A DNA stretch of 64,000 bases. It comes from Diplodia intermedia (Eukaryota; Ascomycota; Dothideomycetes; Botryosphaeriales; Botryosphaeriaceae). Under the pieces are notes generated by a model. The model searched no databases, was not told the DNA's origin, and was given only the letters and a program-made list of their open reading frames with translations. The number at the start of each line of letters is the position of its first letter. Position 1 is the stretch's first letter. Location of the stretch: contig JAKEKT010000043.1 in the NCBI GenBank assembly GCA_021495925.1, positions 124,001 through 188,000 of the forward strand, read 5' to 3'. Position numbers and translations under genes: made by a program. Of the stretch, positions 36,243-47,606 are shown in pieces.

Positions 36243-38915
36243 TCAGCGCACGCCAATCTGGGGCCGCGGGCCCAGGCTGCTCTGGCTGCTGGCCGCCGAG
36301 GGTTCGGAATCTACAAGAGCGCTGGCGCCGCTATCACCACTCTCCGCGCTAGCGCTCGCACTTCCAGTCAGACTGCGAACTTGAGGGCCTCTCTTGGACT
36401 GAGGGTTGCTCACCCCTACGTGTTGCTCGACCTGTTGCGGTGCCACTGCGTTGCCGTGGCCTGGCGGGTGCCGCGGGACGGGTTGTCTCATGCCTGGCGG
36501 GGATGGCCTGCCGTTGGGTTGACCGTTAGCGTAGGGAGGATAACCACCGGGAGGCGACGGCCGTCCACGGCCAGGACTCAAGGGATTACCAGGTGACTGG
36601 CTCGCCCTGCGGGCCTGAGGGTAAGCTCCATATCCAGGTCCAGCCATCTCATCCAAGCGAGCGGCAGTGAGGGAATTTGTGCGGGATTGCTGTCCCATGT
36701 TTACGCGGTCGACGTTTCCGTAGCGGTCTGATGAGTATCCGATCAGAGCGTTGTTCATGATCGAATCGTGGAGGCCGGGAACGTCCGACATGAGTCTCGC
36801 GCTTGTCCTCTTGTTCATACCTGGGCCGGGACGTTGACCAAACCGAGAGGGACCGCGACCGTTCGAAGGCGGCGGACCCGGCGGGCCACCCATCTCCGGG
36901 TTCTTGCGCAGCTGCTGCGCGCTAGGGGCCTTTCGTGTACGGCGGGACGTGACGCTCAACATGTCAAAGTTGTCGGGGTCGATCATAGGGGGAGCGCGGG
37001 CCGCCATCGGATCGAAGAAATCGCCGTCGTCTTCCTCATCAAAGTCTCCGGCATGCGAAGCCGGAGGCATCGGCCGCCTCGGTCCCGGACCAGGTCCCGG
37101 AGGACCAGCGCGCATGTGGTACTCTCTTTCCCTCAAAGCAAGCTCCTTCTGACGCAGAGCGAGTTCTCTTTCTCTCAAAGCAAGGTCGCCGTTGGACATG
37201 TCGGCTCCAGGGTAAGGGCCACCATTGGCCATGCCATTCATGGGCATGTCGCCGTCTTCGGGGACGGTGTCATACAGCATCAAGTGGCTGAACTCCTCAA
37301 GGTCGTTGCCCTCCAAAGACGGACGTCGCTGCATCGAGGGACCCTGGGGTCCGTAGCCGTTGCCCATGGGGGGAGGTCCCCGCGGCGGGAAGCCATTCGG
37401 AGGCGGCGGGCCCCTCCGCATTCCTGGCTGAGGAATGCCACCCGTCATGGAAGGCGCCCTGCTGCCGGGACGGCTGCCCTTCATGGGATGACCATGACCA
37501 TTCATGCCGTTCATGCCATTAGGAGGGGGGCCCCTGGGCATTGGGGCAGATGACATTCTCGGTGGGTGACCACCGGTTTGTTGCGGAGAGACGGGAGCTG
37601 CAGGCTTTTGCTGGTTGATGATGTTGGTGTGGTGGAGCATGGCGTACAGTGTCTCGATCCGAGGGACGGGGACGTTGACCTCCTGGGCAAGCTTCATCGG
37701 GGATCCTAAATACGTTTCCACCTCCATCGGCCGCTTTGCGGCAAAGTCCTGGTACATCGTACTGTTCGCCTCCTGAGGACGGGTCATCGCTTCGATAGTC
37801 TTGTCCTTAAAGTCGGAGCCGAATTGACAACCCTGCGCGGTCGCGATTTGTAGGAGCTCGTCAATGACCCCTGAGATGACCGAGCGGACGCCAACTTTCT
37901 CAATCAGCTCCCCGTGGTTGGCCGTCTCAAAAAGCACGCTTGGCGGGTGGAACGCAATGTTTCTGCGCGCGGAATTAGCAATGACAACTTCACAGATCAA
38001 CGCGTCGTCCTCACCCGATCATCCGCTCGTACTGCTGTTGCCGGATGTTCGGCGAAACCCTGCAATCCACCTGGCCGGAGCCCAGAGTCATAGCCAACGC
38101 ATCCGCCATGTCGGATTGGATCGTAGATGGTATCGACGGATTTTCGCTCGCCGGGCCGACCCAGATTTCTGTGGATCCCGTGTGCTCAAACTCGCTCGCA
38201 CCCAGCTGCTGCAGCTCCGCGCCCGAAACAAGCGAAAGCACGACATTCGTAGGGAAACGCTGCTCGAGGTACGACTCGACGCCCAGCGAGTGTGTTGTGT
38301 TGATCAGAATGCACGTGTGCTGGGGCGAAACGACAGACTCAATGACCGAGGCGATGTCGTAGACGTCGGGAAGGGCCTTGACGCAGAGGAAGACGTAGTC
38401 GAAGGGTGCTTTCGAGTGGCTTGCTGCCTCTTCGGGCGAGCGTACGACTGTTCTCGCGTCAGCTACAGGGATCCTCGCGCAGGCGGTGACTGAAACATGT
38501 TTGGTCGAGACGTACCTGCACGCGGCTTGAAACGCTCATTGCCGTACAATTTTGACCTGCAGAACAACGCTGTGAGCTCGCCGAACGGCCTCGTGCTGTG
38601 GTGGAGGAGCTGCCACGTACTTCATCGAAATGCCATACTGTGCCACATGCTCGAAACCTGATTTCCATACCAATGTGACATCGCAGGTGTTTGTGGCCTG
38701 AAGGCGCCAGGAGAGGAAGGCCGACACGGCATTGCCGCCGACTGCAAAGGCACAACGTTAGCGTGACATTGTCGCTGGGGAGAAGGGTCCGCAGCGAAGC
38801 GAAAGGGAGCCCGCGGATGCGGCGGACAAGAGCGAAAAAAATCGGGAGCTGGGGCGGAGCTCGCATCGTCGGACGTACCGGACAAGATCCTCAGGCGAGG
38901 TGTTGCGGGAGCCAT
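36243..38915 (-). CDS. Ketopantoate reductase-like (PanE/ApbA) protein with long disordered C-terminal tail
   Basis: The N-terminal about 310 residues match the PanE/ApbA fold, whose founding member reduces ketopantoate with NADPH for coenzyme A synthesis. The model has five exons (38915-38879, 38741-38621, 38556-38516, 38462-38015, 37962-36243) and 788 aa. The Rossmann start reads ILSVGGNAVSAFLSWRL, so the usual GAGAVG is altered to GGNAVS. Later blocks are YVFLCVKALPDVYDIASVIE, LINTTHSLGVESYLEQRFP, and a C-terminal helical domain with NIAFHPPSVLFE and a long helix through FAAKRPMEVETYLG. From about residue 350 the chain is Pro/Gly/Met/Asn-rich and disordered, with a repeated ALREREL/ALRQKEL/ALREREY helix. 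This architecture recurs in filamentous fungi; it may be regulatory (Mug72-like) and not metabolic. Enzyme activity is not certain. Confidence 0.88.
37120..37205 (-). repeat. Internal repeat LALREREx / LALRQKEx in the reductase-like protein
   Basis: Three near-identical seven-residue units (LALRERE, LALRQKE, LALRERE) are encoded in tandem. The DNA units share the block tctctcaaagcaag in plus orientation. They form a charged heptad helix, a likely short coiled coil inside the disordered tail. Confidence 0.8.
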
Positions 38916-41279
38916 GGTGCGAGTGTGCTGGCCGAAGGGTGGCGGCCTGGGATGACAGGCAGGTTAGGGGACGGGTGCCAGCGGGTTGGCAGGCGTGTCG
39001 ACGGCCGCGTATCCAGGTCGGGCGCTCGCAGTTTCGCTTCGAGTAATTAAGGAATTAACGGCTTTAGGCGGGATCAGAACGAGCGGAAGCCTAGGCAGGC
39101 GTGCGGACGGCGGTCATGTACTGGGAGAGGGGAGGGAGGGGAAGAGAGCGTGCTGGGCTGCAGTCGGGTGTTGTGTGTGGTGGTCGAGGTGGAGGTGCGC
39201 AGCAGCGGCAGGGTGATTAGACTATCGGGCGCCGGGCGAGGAAAGATCTCTCAACGGTCGCGAGCGGGCGACGCCAGCGCAGCGGATGCTGATGCGGAAG
39301 CTCCCACCAGCCAGGCCACGCAGGACGGGCAGCCACAGTCAAAAGAGTCTAGGCGGCGTGCAGTGCTGTGCCGTGCGGGAGCCGGTGCCACAGAAGCTGC
39401 GACGGACGATGGAGCGAGCGCGCGGTGATCGTGAGCAGCAGCGCGAGTGATGTGCAGGCGCAGGAGTCGGGGAGGCTCGCGGCGGAAGTCAGCGGGCAGG
39501 GGCGCGCTTCTGCCGCCGAGCACCCGCTGGACAGTGGTGCTGCGGCCTTGCTGCACCTGCCCCCAAGCGAAATAATTGCCTTGCCCGCGCCCGCTCCTGG
39601 CGCCGTTATAAAACGCACGATCTGCCCGACGTGCCACGGCCGCGAAGCGTTTTCGCCGCACGCCGTTGCTGCTTCCCTGCCCCAGGCGCTGCGCAACCCG
39701 GCGCCCGTCGAAGGTCGTCGACGCTGCGTCGCCCGGCGGGCATTAGTCGCGTCCATGTGCGCGCGCGCGACGACCTCCACTCTTCTCCCGTCGCCGGGCT
39801 TCCGGACGCGGCCTGCGCGTGGCGGGCCCGGGCCGAAAGTCGTGAGCGACCGCAGTTCAGCACGCGCGACGCGCATCCGCCATCGCTCTGCATGCCTTTC
39901 CCGTCGCACCGCTGGTATCGGCCGGGCGCACAGCTATCGCGGAGAGCACGCATGGTTGCGCAGTCCGCATGCGCCAAGGCCGACGACGCCAGCTGCATCA
40001 TTGCTGGAGTGTGCGCCGCCAATCCGGGCTTGCGCAGCACTGCAGGTGCCGGTTGCGGTAAGGCGGCTCATCACCAGGACGGCGGTTGATTAACGAGATT
40101 AGACGCTGACACCAGCGACGGCCTCTCGAGCTGCCCTGCCGGCGGTCTGACAGGCAGGCCACGGCACTTGGGGAGCTGCCGCCCGCCCCCCTTTCGCTGA
40201 TGAGATCGAGATCTGGCAGCGTTTCGAAATTGCCCAGTCTCGCAGCTAAACCCGCCACCTGCGACGGGGCACCGCGCCTGCTGGTTGCCAATTGCCAGGC
40301 ACCAACCTCCACGGCGGCGCGGGCGCCTCCTTAGCCTGCCACGCCCTGCCTCTCCCGCTCCAACGTCGGACGTTGGCGGACTAGTCCTCCTGTTTCAGCC
40401 TGAGCGTTGCGCAAGACGGCGCAGCAGCAGGCGCCGGCGGGGGGCGCGGGCAGGTCAAGCTCTCGCCTGATGTTGATGCCCCAGCAGCAGGAGCATGCTT
40501 AGCGGCAGGGGGCCGCAAGAATAGAACAGCAACGCACATCGCCATGCGCCACATGGGTGCTTCGAGGAGGCCGTCAATTCGTTTCAAGATCGGCGCAACG
40601 GGGGCCTGACTCGCCCGTGCTGTTCGGCCGCGATCTGCTCCGAGGCGGCGAGGGCCTGCCGCTGGCTGCCTCAGCTGCGCAGGGTGCCGCGGTGACTTCA
40701 ATTGGCGCGGCCCTGGGCTGATCGGCCTCGGGGGTAGCTTGGTGCTTGCCAGCAATCCCAGAGCTTAGCAGCCTGCCTGCCCGGAGCCGGCGACGGCGGC
40801 TCAAGCGATAGCGCGCCGCTGTCGACATTATCATTTCGGCCTTTGGCCTCCGCCGGCGCAGGATCATCGAATGCAGCGGCAGTTCCCATCCCATGGATAT
40901 TGGCGCGCAATGCGCATCCCAAGATACTGCGCGCACGGCCGCAGCTCAGGACACCGCCCTACGGAGATGGTGCACAGCGTGGGTGCGAACTTAGCGGAGG
41001 GCTGTCGTCAATCCAATCGTCACGCCGTCGTCATGGCCGTCGATTCTGGCAGCGACGCGCAGCTCAAGCCAGCGCGCTGCGCCCAGGGACGGAGGCCAAT
41101 TTTGCAGGCCCCCAGTTCTTTTTATTGCCGGGCATCTGCGTCCGAGACAACGATGCGAGTGCGAGAGGGGCACCGCTGTGCCTGCCAATGCCCCGGGCAG
41201 GACAAGCCCTAGCCGATGGGTGGGATGGGAAGCATGCGCTCGGCTTTCCGCTCAGTCGTGCGAGGCGTCGGCGCGATTG

Positions 41280-41312
<33 letters not shown>

Positions 41313-43462
41313 CTTTCCGCCCGTTGCCGCGGCCAGCGACCGGCCGGCCTTTCGACGACTCGTGGTCTGGAACACTGGCAGTATGAAGGGTCTCCGTCCG
41401 GACGCGTTTTGGTCAGGCATATTCTGCACGTTTGCACCCGGCGCTCCGCCTCGGATGCCGCCCGTCCGTATCTTGCGAACGTCTCTCGCGGTGCGCTTGA
41501 GCCTATCCGGCGGGTTCCAGTGTCCAGGATGCTCCCGCTTTTCGCTTTTGCTCGGCGATCGCTCAATCACGGGAAAACGAATACGGGCCCCTCAATAACA
41601 ACCTTGCCCAACCTTCGAATCCCAAGGCCCCCACGACCGTACCTGACTGCACCAGAACCCTAAACCACGGCCGCCAAGCAGCCGAGTCAGAAGGTTAAAA
41701 CAAAAAATTACTTTGCGGCAATCGGCCCCATCTGTTGGGGGGGAGTGTGCTTTGAGACAACACGAGCCCTATCCACCGCCCTGGGAAAAGAAATAGAAGG
41801 GAAGCAAGCCAGTCTCACCTACAGCGACCCGCACGAGTGTTCCCATCCCTCTAGTCTGCAGGGCGGCCCGTCCAGCGGTGTGATCGACGGAGACAGCGGA
41901 AATTCCTCCTTTGTGTTGCCTCCCAACTCATTGTTCTTCGAGATACTGCATGTCTTGCACATGATGCCCGCCAAGCCTGCAAACCTCACCACCAACCACA
42001 TCCCCCTCTCGCCACGCGGATATCATGCTTGCCGTGCTGCGCGCGTGCAAGGGAGGGATGGAAATAAAGTACGAAGGAGCGGAGCCACCGTTGACGTCCG
42101 CTCGCGTGCTCTCTCCGCCGCCACCGCCGCCGCATCCTGCGCATGATGACAGCAGCCCCCCCGACTAGGATGCCCTCCCGGACGCGTCGCCCGACCCGGC
42201 GCGGGCGCGGCGGGCAGAGAAAAAAAAAACAAAATGAAAAGCCCTAGCTAGCCAGCCAGCTAGCCTATGCTTTCGCAGACGGTTTATCTTTCTGCTTTCC
42301 AATCCAAATTTCTTTTCAGCCACTCAGCTGCCGCGCTCCTCCTACATGGCTCGGTGAACGCGTCTCCCGCTCATCCGTCCCGGAGCAACGCGATCCCGCG
42401 CGGTGCGCAACGCAGTACCTGGTGTTGTACACCTAGTGGGTGAGGCTGGCAAAGCTTTGCGTGCAGCAGCCTCCTGCTTTCGCCTCCTCCGCCATCCGTC
42501 CACCCCTCTCCATTTCCGGCAAAGACCCAAGGGAGCTCCGAGAGGTCTTGGGCTGGGGGCGGCCGTCGGGAGCGAATGAACGAGTAAAAAAACAACAAGT
42601 GCTTACCGCAAACCGCCCAATCACATGTTGCTCGCGAATAATGCAAATTCACACGTCCATCCCACCCCCCCATTTCCCGGGCTCTAAGATCCAACGCTGG
42701 CCATGGTTGTCGTGAAGTATCTGTGCGGAAAGAAAAAGCACACAGGCGAATATTACCCACCCCGCTCACATCCCTTCATCAGATCGTTTACATCATCGTT
42801 TCGGATTGGAGGGGTAGTAGCCTTAGCGGGGTTTCCGACCGGACGCTCGAGCGCAAAGCTGCGAAATGACGGCCAAGAGCGAGACGGACAAAAACAAATA
42901 AAGGAAAAAATGAGAGGAACAGAAAAAATTGCATCTTTCCCGCGAGCTAGTCAAGCGCGATCCTTGGGGTTTGCTTATGAACTTGGACCCACCCATGGAA
43001 GGATCCTGACGAAGGGCTGAAGGCCTGCAATCTCCCCCAATCATCAGTTCGCGAGTAGATCTTCTTTCTATCGGAGTTTCAATAACGAAAGATAAGTTAG
43101 GGTGGGGGAAATCCAAGCCACCAGCGGACGACATGGGACTCCAGGTCCCAATTTTCGTGCATCGGATAGACGACCCAAGTCAGAATGAGATGCAGAAGAC
43201 AGCTTTCCGATAAATTAATAGAAAGGCTGATATATCGACCAATGTCCGTACCATGAGTCTTGCATTTCATCGGCGAAGTAGAGTACAGCAGCAACGGAGC
43301 ATCAGCTCACCCGAATCCCTGACGCCGAAAGCTTTTCTTAGGCAGCATCTGCCTCCATAATCATGCGCAGCAACATCAAAAGGCGCTCAAGGATTCTTCC
43401 GCGAGCACTCGCATTCTTGACCAATTTGGTATACCTATCTCAAGCAAGCCCACAAGTCTTCC
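38916..43462. other. 4.5 kb gene-poor stretch with CAG microsatellite
   Basis: This lies upstream of the reductase-like gene (-) and downstream of SUB2 (-). Frames of 60-240 codons on both strands are Ala/Arg/Ser/Pro-rich and unsupported. It contains a perfect CAG run (41281-41310), CTAG/GCTAGC-rich quasi-palindromes near 42241-42268 and very GC-rich DNA at 39.2-41.2 kb. I see no gene or mobile element. Confidence 0.5.
41281..41310. repeat. (CAG)10 microsatellite
   Basis: Ten perfect CAG units occur in apparently non-coding DNA. No neighbouring reading frame shows a domain that would make it a coding polyglutamine. Confidence 0.9.
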
Positions 43463-45403
43463 TTAGTTGGCCATGTAGGTGCTAGCGTCAATGCCGCCCT
43501 CCGGGAACTCCCTGCACACGATGAGGTTAGTACATCGCACGTGGACCGACAAAAGGCGGCAACTTACGGAAGAGGAACTTCGAATCTCTTCTCAACCTCC
43601 TTGAGGACCTGCTCATCCTGCTCGCTGCTGACGAACGAGATACTGAGACCCTTGGTACCGAAACGACCGGCACGACCGACACGGTGGAGGTAGGAGTCGG
43701 CATCGCCGGGAAGATCGTAGTTGATGGCCAGGTTGATACGCTCGATATCGATGCCACGGCCGAAAACATCAGTGGCAACACAGATGCGCTTGTTGAACTC
43801 CTTGAACTCCTTGTAGCGCTTGATACTGTACGGGGGTCAGTAGCCATTCGTCTAACGGGTGTTGCAGTTCACGTACCGCTCCTCCTGGGAAACACCGGAA
43901 TGAACCGCGATGGAGGGGAAGTTGCACTCGCGCAGAAGTCTGTCCAGCTCGGTCGCGCGGAGAGTGCTCTTCACGAAGATGATGACCTGGTTGAACTCAA
44001 GATTGTCAAGCAAGTCGTTCAGCTTGCGGTTCTTCTCGGCCTCGCTAAGCTTGATGTAGTACTGCTGCAGACCGTGCAGGGTGAGCTTCGACTCGTCGTC
44101 GACGTAGATCTCGAGCGGGTTGCGCATGAACTTCTTGCAGATCGGGCGGGTTTCCTTGGCAAGAGTAGCGCTGAACATCATGACCTGCTTCGTGGTAGGG
44201 GTAGCACGGAAGATCTCCTGGACGTCACGGCGCATGTCTAGGGAACCCCCTGTTAGCACGTTGCCCCTACTAATGAACGGCAGAAATGGATGTGCATACC
44301 AATCTGGTCAAGCATCTTGTCGCACTCATCGAGAACGAACATCTTGATACCGCCGAGACGAAGCTTCTTCTCACGCACAAGAGCGTTCAATCTGCCGGGA
44401 GTACCGACAATGATGTGCGGGTGGGTGTCCTTGTTCGAAAGAATCTCGATATCCTTCTGCATGGGAGTACCACCGTAGAAGACGGAGGTCTTCACGTCCG
44501 GAAGGTACTTGCTGAAGCGAGCATACTCGTTCTTGATCTGGTAGGCCAACTCGCGAGTGTGGCAGAGGACCAGGACAGCGGTTTCACCAGCAATGGGTTC
44601 GAGCTGCTGAAGAGTGGCAAGGACGAACACGGCCGTCTTACCAAGACCAGACTTTGCCTGGCAGAGGATGTCGGAACCGATGATGGCTTGGGGAATGCAG
44701 ATTTGCTGGACTGTTGCGGAGAACCGACGATGTTAGAGACTTCGTCCAAAGAGTTGGTAACGATAAGAAGCAATCGAGCGTCGCGTCCGTCCATCTCGCA
44801 AAGTTGACCGTGCGAAGATCAGGCAAGATCAACCGCATCGAGAACGCCGTCTTCACCCGCGCGTCGGCACGGAGAACAGAATCTCGGGGATTCCAAGACT
44901 GGAAAGGCAGATTCTGCGAATCCGACACTCTATTTCAGGTGGCCAATCCAGTCATAGCGCAAAGCCTTCGCGTACAGGTCTTGTGTTTATAGGCAGCCGC
45001 CGGCCTGTGCGATCCATCCAGAGACGTTTTGACTTTTTGCGCGCGCTTCCATCGATTGAGCCCGTCACTTGGGGTGGCTGGTTTCGCGGGCGCTTGGTTT
45101 GCGGAGATGGACGGACGCTTCTTGAAGGACGGAGGAGCTTGAGGGGAAAGGTTAAAACTGACCCTCCGAAGGATGTTCGAAACCGCAGTCGGTGATGGCA
45201 CGCAGAAGCTCCTGCTTGAGGAGGAAGTCCCGGAAGCCGGTGGAGTGGATGCCGACGTAGCTGCCCTTCTTGTCGCCGGTCACGGTCAGATCGCCCTTCT
45301 TCTGTTCACCGTTGGCGGCAGCGCCGGTCGCGCCCGTGGCGACGGCATCGGCCTGGTTGAGCTCCTCGTCGGAGTAGTCGATGAGATCCTCCTCGTGCGA
45401 CAT
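43463..45403 (-). CDS. SUB2: DEAD-box ATP-dependent RNA helicase SUB2 (UAP56)
   Basis: This nuclear helicase acts in spliceosome assembly and, in the TREX complex, in mRNA export. Five exons (45403-45163, 44710-44300, 44237-43877, 43825-43568, 43511-43463) give 439 aa, as usual for Sub2. The N-terminus MSHEEDLIDYSDEELNQ is diagnostic for this subfamily. Helicase motifs in order: the Q-motif region GFEHPSEVQQICIPQAI, Walker A AKSGLGKTA, motif Ia CHTRELAYQI, TPGRLNAL, the DECD box (LDECDKMLDQI; DECD not DEAD defines the Sub2 group), SATLAKE, IIFVKST, DVFGRGID and the final HRVGRAGR. The first intron is 452 nt, far longer than the other three (41-62 nt), and interrupts the Q motif. It is divergent from the Rpr2-type gene across a 432-base promoter. 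Confidence 0.97.
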
Positions 45404-45835
45404 TGTGAAGGTGGCTGCTGGCGGATATTCGCGTGTAGAGGCGCGTTGAGGTGGTGTAGGACGCGATTTTGGACGTGTCCGGTGATGTCAGTGGTGCGGA
45501 GCCTTGGTGCGCAAACGCGTCGTCGAAGAGGCCGTACGGTCGGGGCTGCGGGATCGCGAGGTGCGGCAACTGAGGATTTCTCTTGCGCGACCGCCTCGAG
45601 TTGATGAGGGAAGGTGGTGGAGAAGGTGGTTTGGATGATGGAGATGGGCGGGCGGGCGAGGCTGCTTTGTCGAACGCCGGAAGCTGAAAACGTAGGGCGA
45701 TCCTAGCTTCCACGTGATCGCGTCTCCAGCAAATAACGGCGCCGCCCGCCTCGCTTCCCACCGCGCCTTTGTGACGCCAGCTGCTGCTCTTTGTCCCTCG
45801 CAACAAACCGACCTTGCATATCCGCGTCCGGCACC
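45404..45835. promoter_or_regulatory. Bidirectional promoter (SUB2 / RPR2-type gene)
   Basis: These 432 bases separate two divergent start codons of RNA-processing genes. Shared control is plausible. No specific site was identified. Confidence 0.6.
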
Positions 45836-46441
45836 ATGGCCAAGGGCGACGCCTCGAAGCCGAAGTCGGTGCCCAACAAACACCTGCATGCGCGCATCTC
45901 CTACCTCTACCAAGCCGCCACGTATCTCGCCAACCAGAGCTGCCAGCCCGCCGAGCTGAGAAACGGCAAGAAAATAGACGTGGACGCCACAGCGGAGGGC
46001 GATTCCGTGATGCAGCCCGTGTTACCCGGCCAGAATGCTTTCCCTCCAGGTCTGCCCTTCTACTATGCGTCTCACCTACAATCCGTCTCTATGAAGTCGC
46101 AAATCCGGCTGTCACAGGACGTCAAGCATTCCATTTGTAAGCGCTGCAGTGCTATTCTGGTCCCTGGGAGCACCTCTTCACACAAGATCGAGAACCTGAG
46201 CCGGGGAGGAAAGAAGCCCTGGGCTGATGTGCTCGTTATCGAGTGCAACGTTTGCAACGCACAGAAGCGCTTCCCTGTTGGAGCTAAGCGACAGCCCAGG
46301 AAGAGCGAGCGCGCAAAAGTCGAGAAAGCAAGACCAGCAAGCACGGGTACGGGCAGAAACGTGACCAAGACACTGGAAATGGAGAACAGGACATCAATTA
46401 CGCCACTCGTGGAAGAGATTGAGCTAGGAACGCCAAAGTGA
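45836..46441 (+). CDS. RNase P/MRP protein subunit, Rpr2/Rpp21/Snm1 family
   Basis: The family binds RNase P (tRNA 5' maturation) or MRP RNA in the nucleus or nucleolus through a zinc site. The single exon encodes 201 aa from the first ATG with good context (caccATGg). The N-terminal helical part contains HLHARISYLYQAATYLANQ, the conserved family helix. The zinc ribbon uses ICKRC and ECNVC about 50 residues apart, with the basic AQKRFPVGAKRQ stretch after it, as in Rpp21/Rpr2. The C-terminal 40 residues are variable. Rpr2 (RNase P) is more likely than Snm1 (MRP only) by length, but the two are hard to tell apart. Its stop lies only 25 bases from the stop of the convergent PEBP gene, so the transcripts almost certainly overlap. 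Confidence 0.88.
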   Translation: MAKGDASKPKSVPNKHLHARISYLYQAATYLANQSCQPAELRNGKKIDVDATAEGDSVMQPVLPGQNAFPPGLPFYYASHLQSVSMKSQIRLSQDVKHSICKRCSAILVPGSTSSHKIENLSRGGKKPWADVLVIECNVCNAQKRFPVGAKRQPRKSERAKVEKARPASTGTGRNVTKTLEMENRTSITPLVEEIELGTPK

Positions 46442-46466
46442 AGTCCAACAAAGTCCTTTGTCCACC

Positions 46467-47078
46467 TTAGGACTGCCACGTCCGTTCATAGACGCCGACC
46501 CAGGAGCCCCAGCCGACGACCTTGCCCTTGATGGCCTCCGCGATTTTCTTTTGGCCAACCTTTGGTCCCAGGGCCTGGATGTCGAGAGGTTCGCTCAGCG
46601 CAACCAACTGGTAGATGTACCGATGCGGACCATGGCCAACAAGCGGTCTTGGGCCTAAGTAGTGCTTCCCTCTGATATTCGGTACCCAACGAAATCCGCC
46701 TTTCAAGGCAGTTGCATCAACGAGCTGGATGTCTCCATTCGTGACCTGGCTAGTCTCTGCCGGGATGGCGTAGAAGAGACTATGGGCAATAGGGAAGGGG
46801 AGGGGCGCGTCGACATCCTCACAAATGAGGATATATTCTTTGACGTCCAAGTGAGCCGGCTTTGTCCAGGTCAAGAGTGGGAACTCGTCCTTGCCATCTT
46901 GGGTAAGGTCAACAGGCATCTGCGACCCAGAAGGGCCGCTCTGCGGGCATTCAAGCGTGATGTTTGGCTCGGGATGACTGGCGAACGCAGGCGCCTTGGT
47001 GAAGAGTTTCGCATCGTGAGCTCGGAAGCTGTAGAACAGCTTGGAGAGGTAGTATTCAATGTATTGCAAGATGCCCAT
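46467..47078 (-). CDS. Phosphatidylethanolamine-binding protein (PEBP/YbhB) family
   Basis: Members of this family bind phospholipid head groups or small anions and in yeast include the carboxypeptidase Y inhibitor; the role of this one is unknown. The intronless 203-aa frame starts MGILQYIEYYLSKLFYSFRA, which could associate with membranes but is not a clear signal peptide. The ligand-site motifs are present: the block ILICEDVDAPLPFPIAHSLF (family DPDAP variant, here DVDAP) and YLGPRPLVGHGPHRYIYQLV, with the GHGPHRY motif intact. The family DPDA Asp/His ligands therefore appear conserved. It sits tail-to-tail with the Rpr2-type gene and head-to-head with the DHA1 transporter across about 530 bases. 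Confidence 0.92.
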   Translation of the reverse strand: MGILQYIEYYLSKLFYSFRAHDAKLFTKAPAFASHPEPNITLECPQSGPSGSQMPVDLTQDGKDEFPLLTWTKPAHLDVKEYILICEDVDAPLPFPIAHSLFYAIPAETSQVTNGDIQLVDATALKGGFRWVPNIRGKHYLGPRPLVGHGPHRYIYQLVALSEPLDIQALGPKVGQKKIAEAIKGKVVGWGSWVGVYERTWQS

Positions 47079-47606
47079 GGTCGGCGCGGAGACAGTTTCG
47101 TGGTAGCCGTTGTCTTGTCGCAGCTATGTCGGCTCAAGATCGCGCTTGGTCGTCCGAAGTTCGGAAGGAATCTGTTGTGGACTGAAGTTTGGTCAGTAAT
47201 GTTGCGAGGAGGTAATGAGCTGTAGCCGTACCGTGATTCAGGCTGCGCGTAGAGCCTGGTCGCAAAGCGTCGCAGCCGACTTGGACGCGGGGGAGTCTTA
47301 TTTAATAGTTGGTACGTTTTCACCTGGGTCAATCAGCACTAAGGGTTGGAGTATGGCGAATGAGGCAACAACGAGCCCTCGCTGGCAGCGCTATGTCCGG
47401 GCCGTCTGGGGTGGCAGGTGCTGTCAGGTGGATGGGGCAGGAGCGGCTCGGGGGCTCCGTTCCCCCGCTCGACCTCGAATCTCCAAACTCCGGGTATGAG
47501 TCGACGATGACACAGAGCATCCCCCTTCAAAAGATCTCCGGTCGCCACTGTGCCAAAATGACAAGCTTCAGCCGCACCCACACCCCGCAGAGCTTGTGCA
47601 AAAGTC
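47079..47606. promoter_or_regulatory. Divergent promoter region (PEBP / DHA1 transporter)
   Basis: These 528 bases lie between two divergent start codons. No other gene is seen. Confidence 0.5.

Noticed and set aside
41178..41663. Poly-Ala frame across the CAG repeat as a gene
   Set aside because: All frames through the repeat are unsupported outside it, so the repeat itself creates the open frame.
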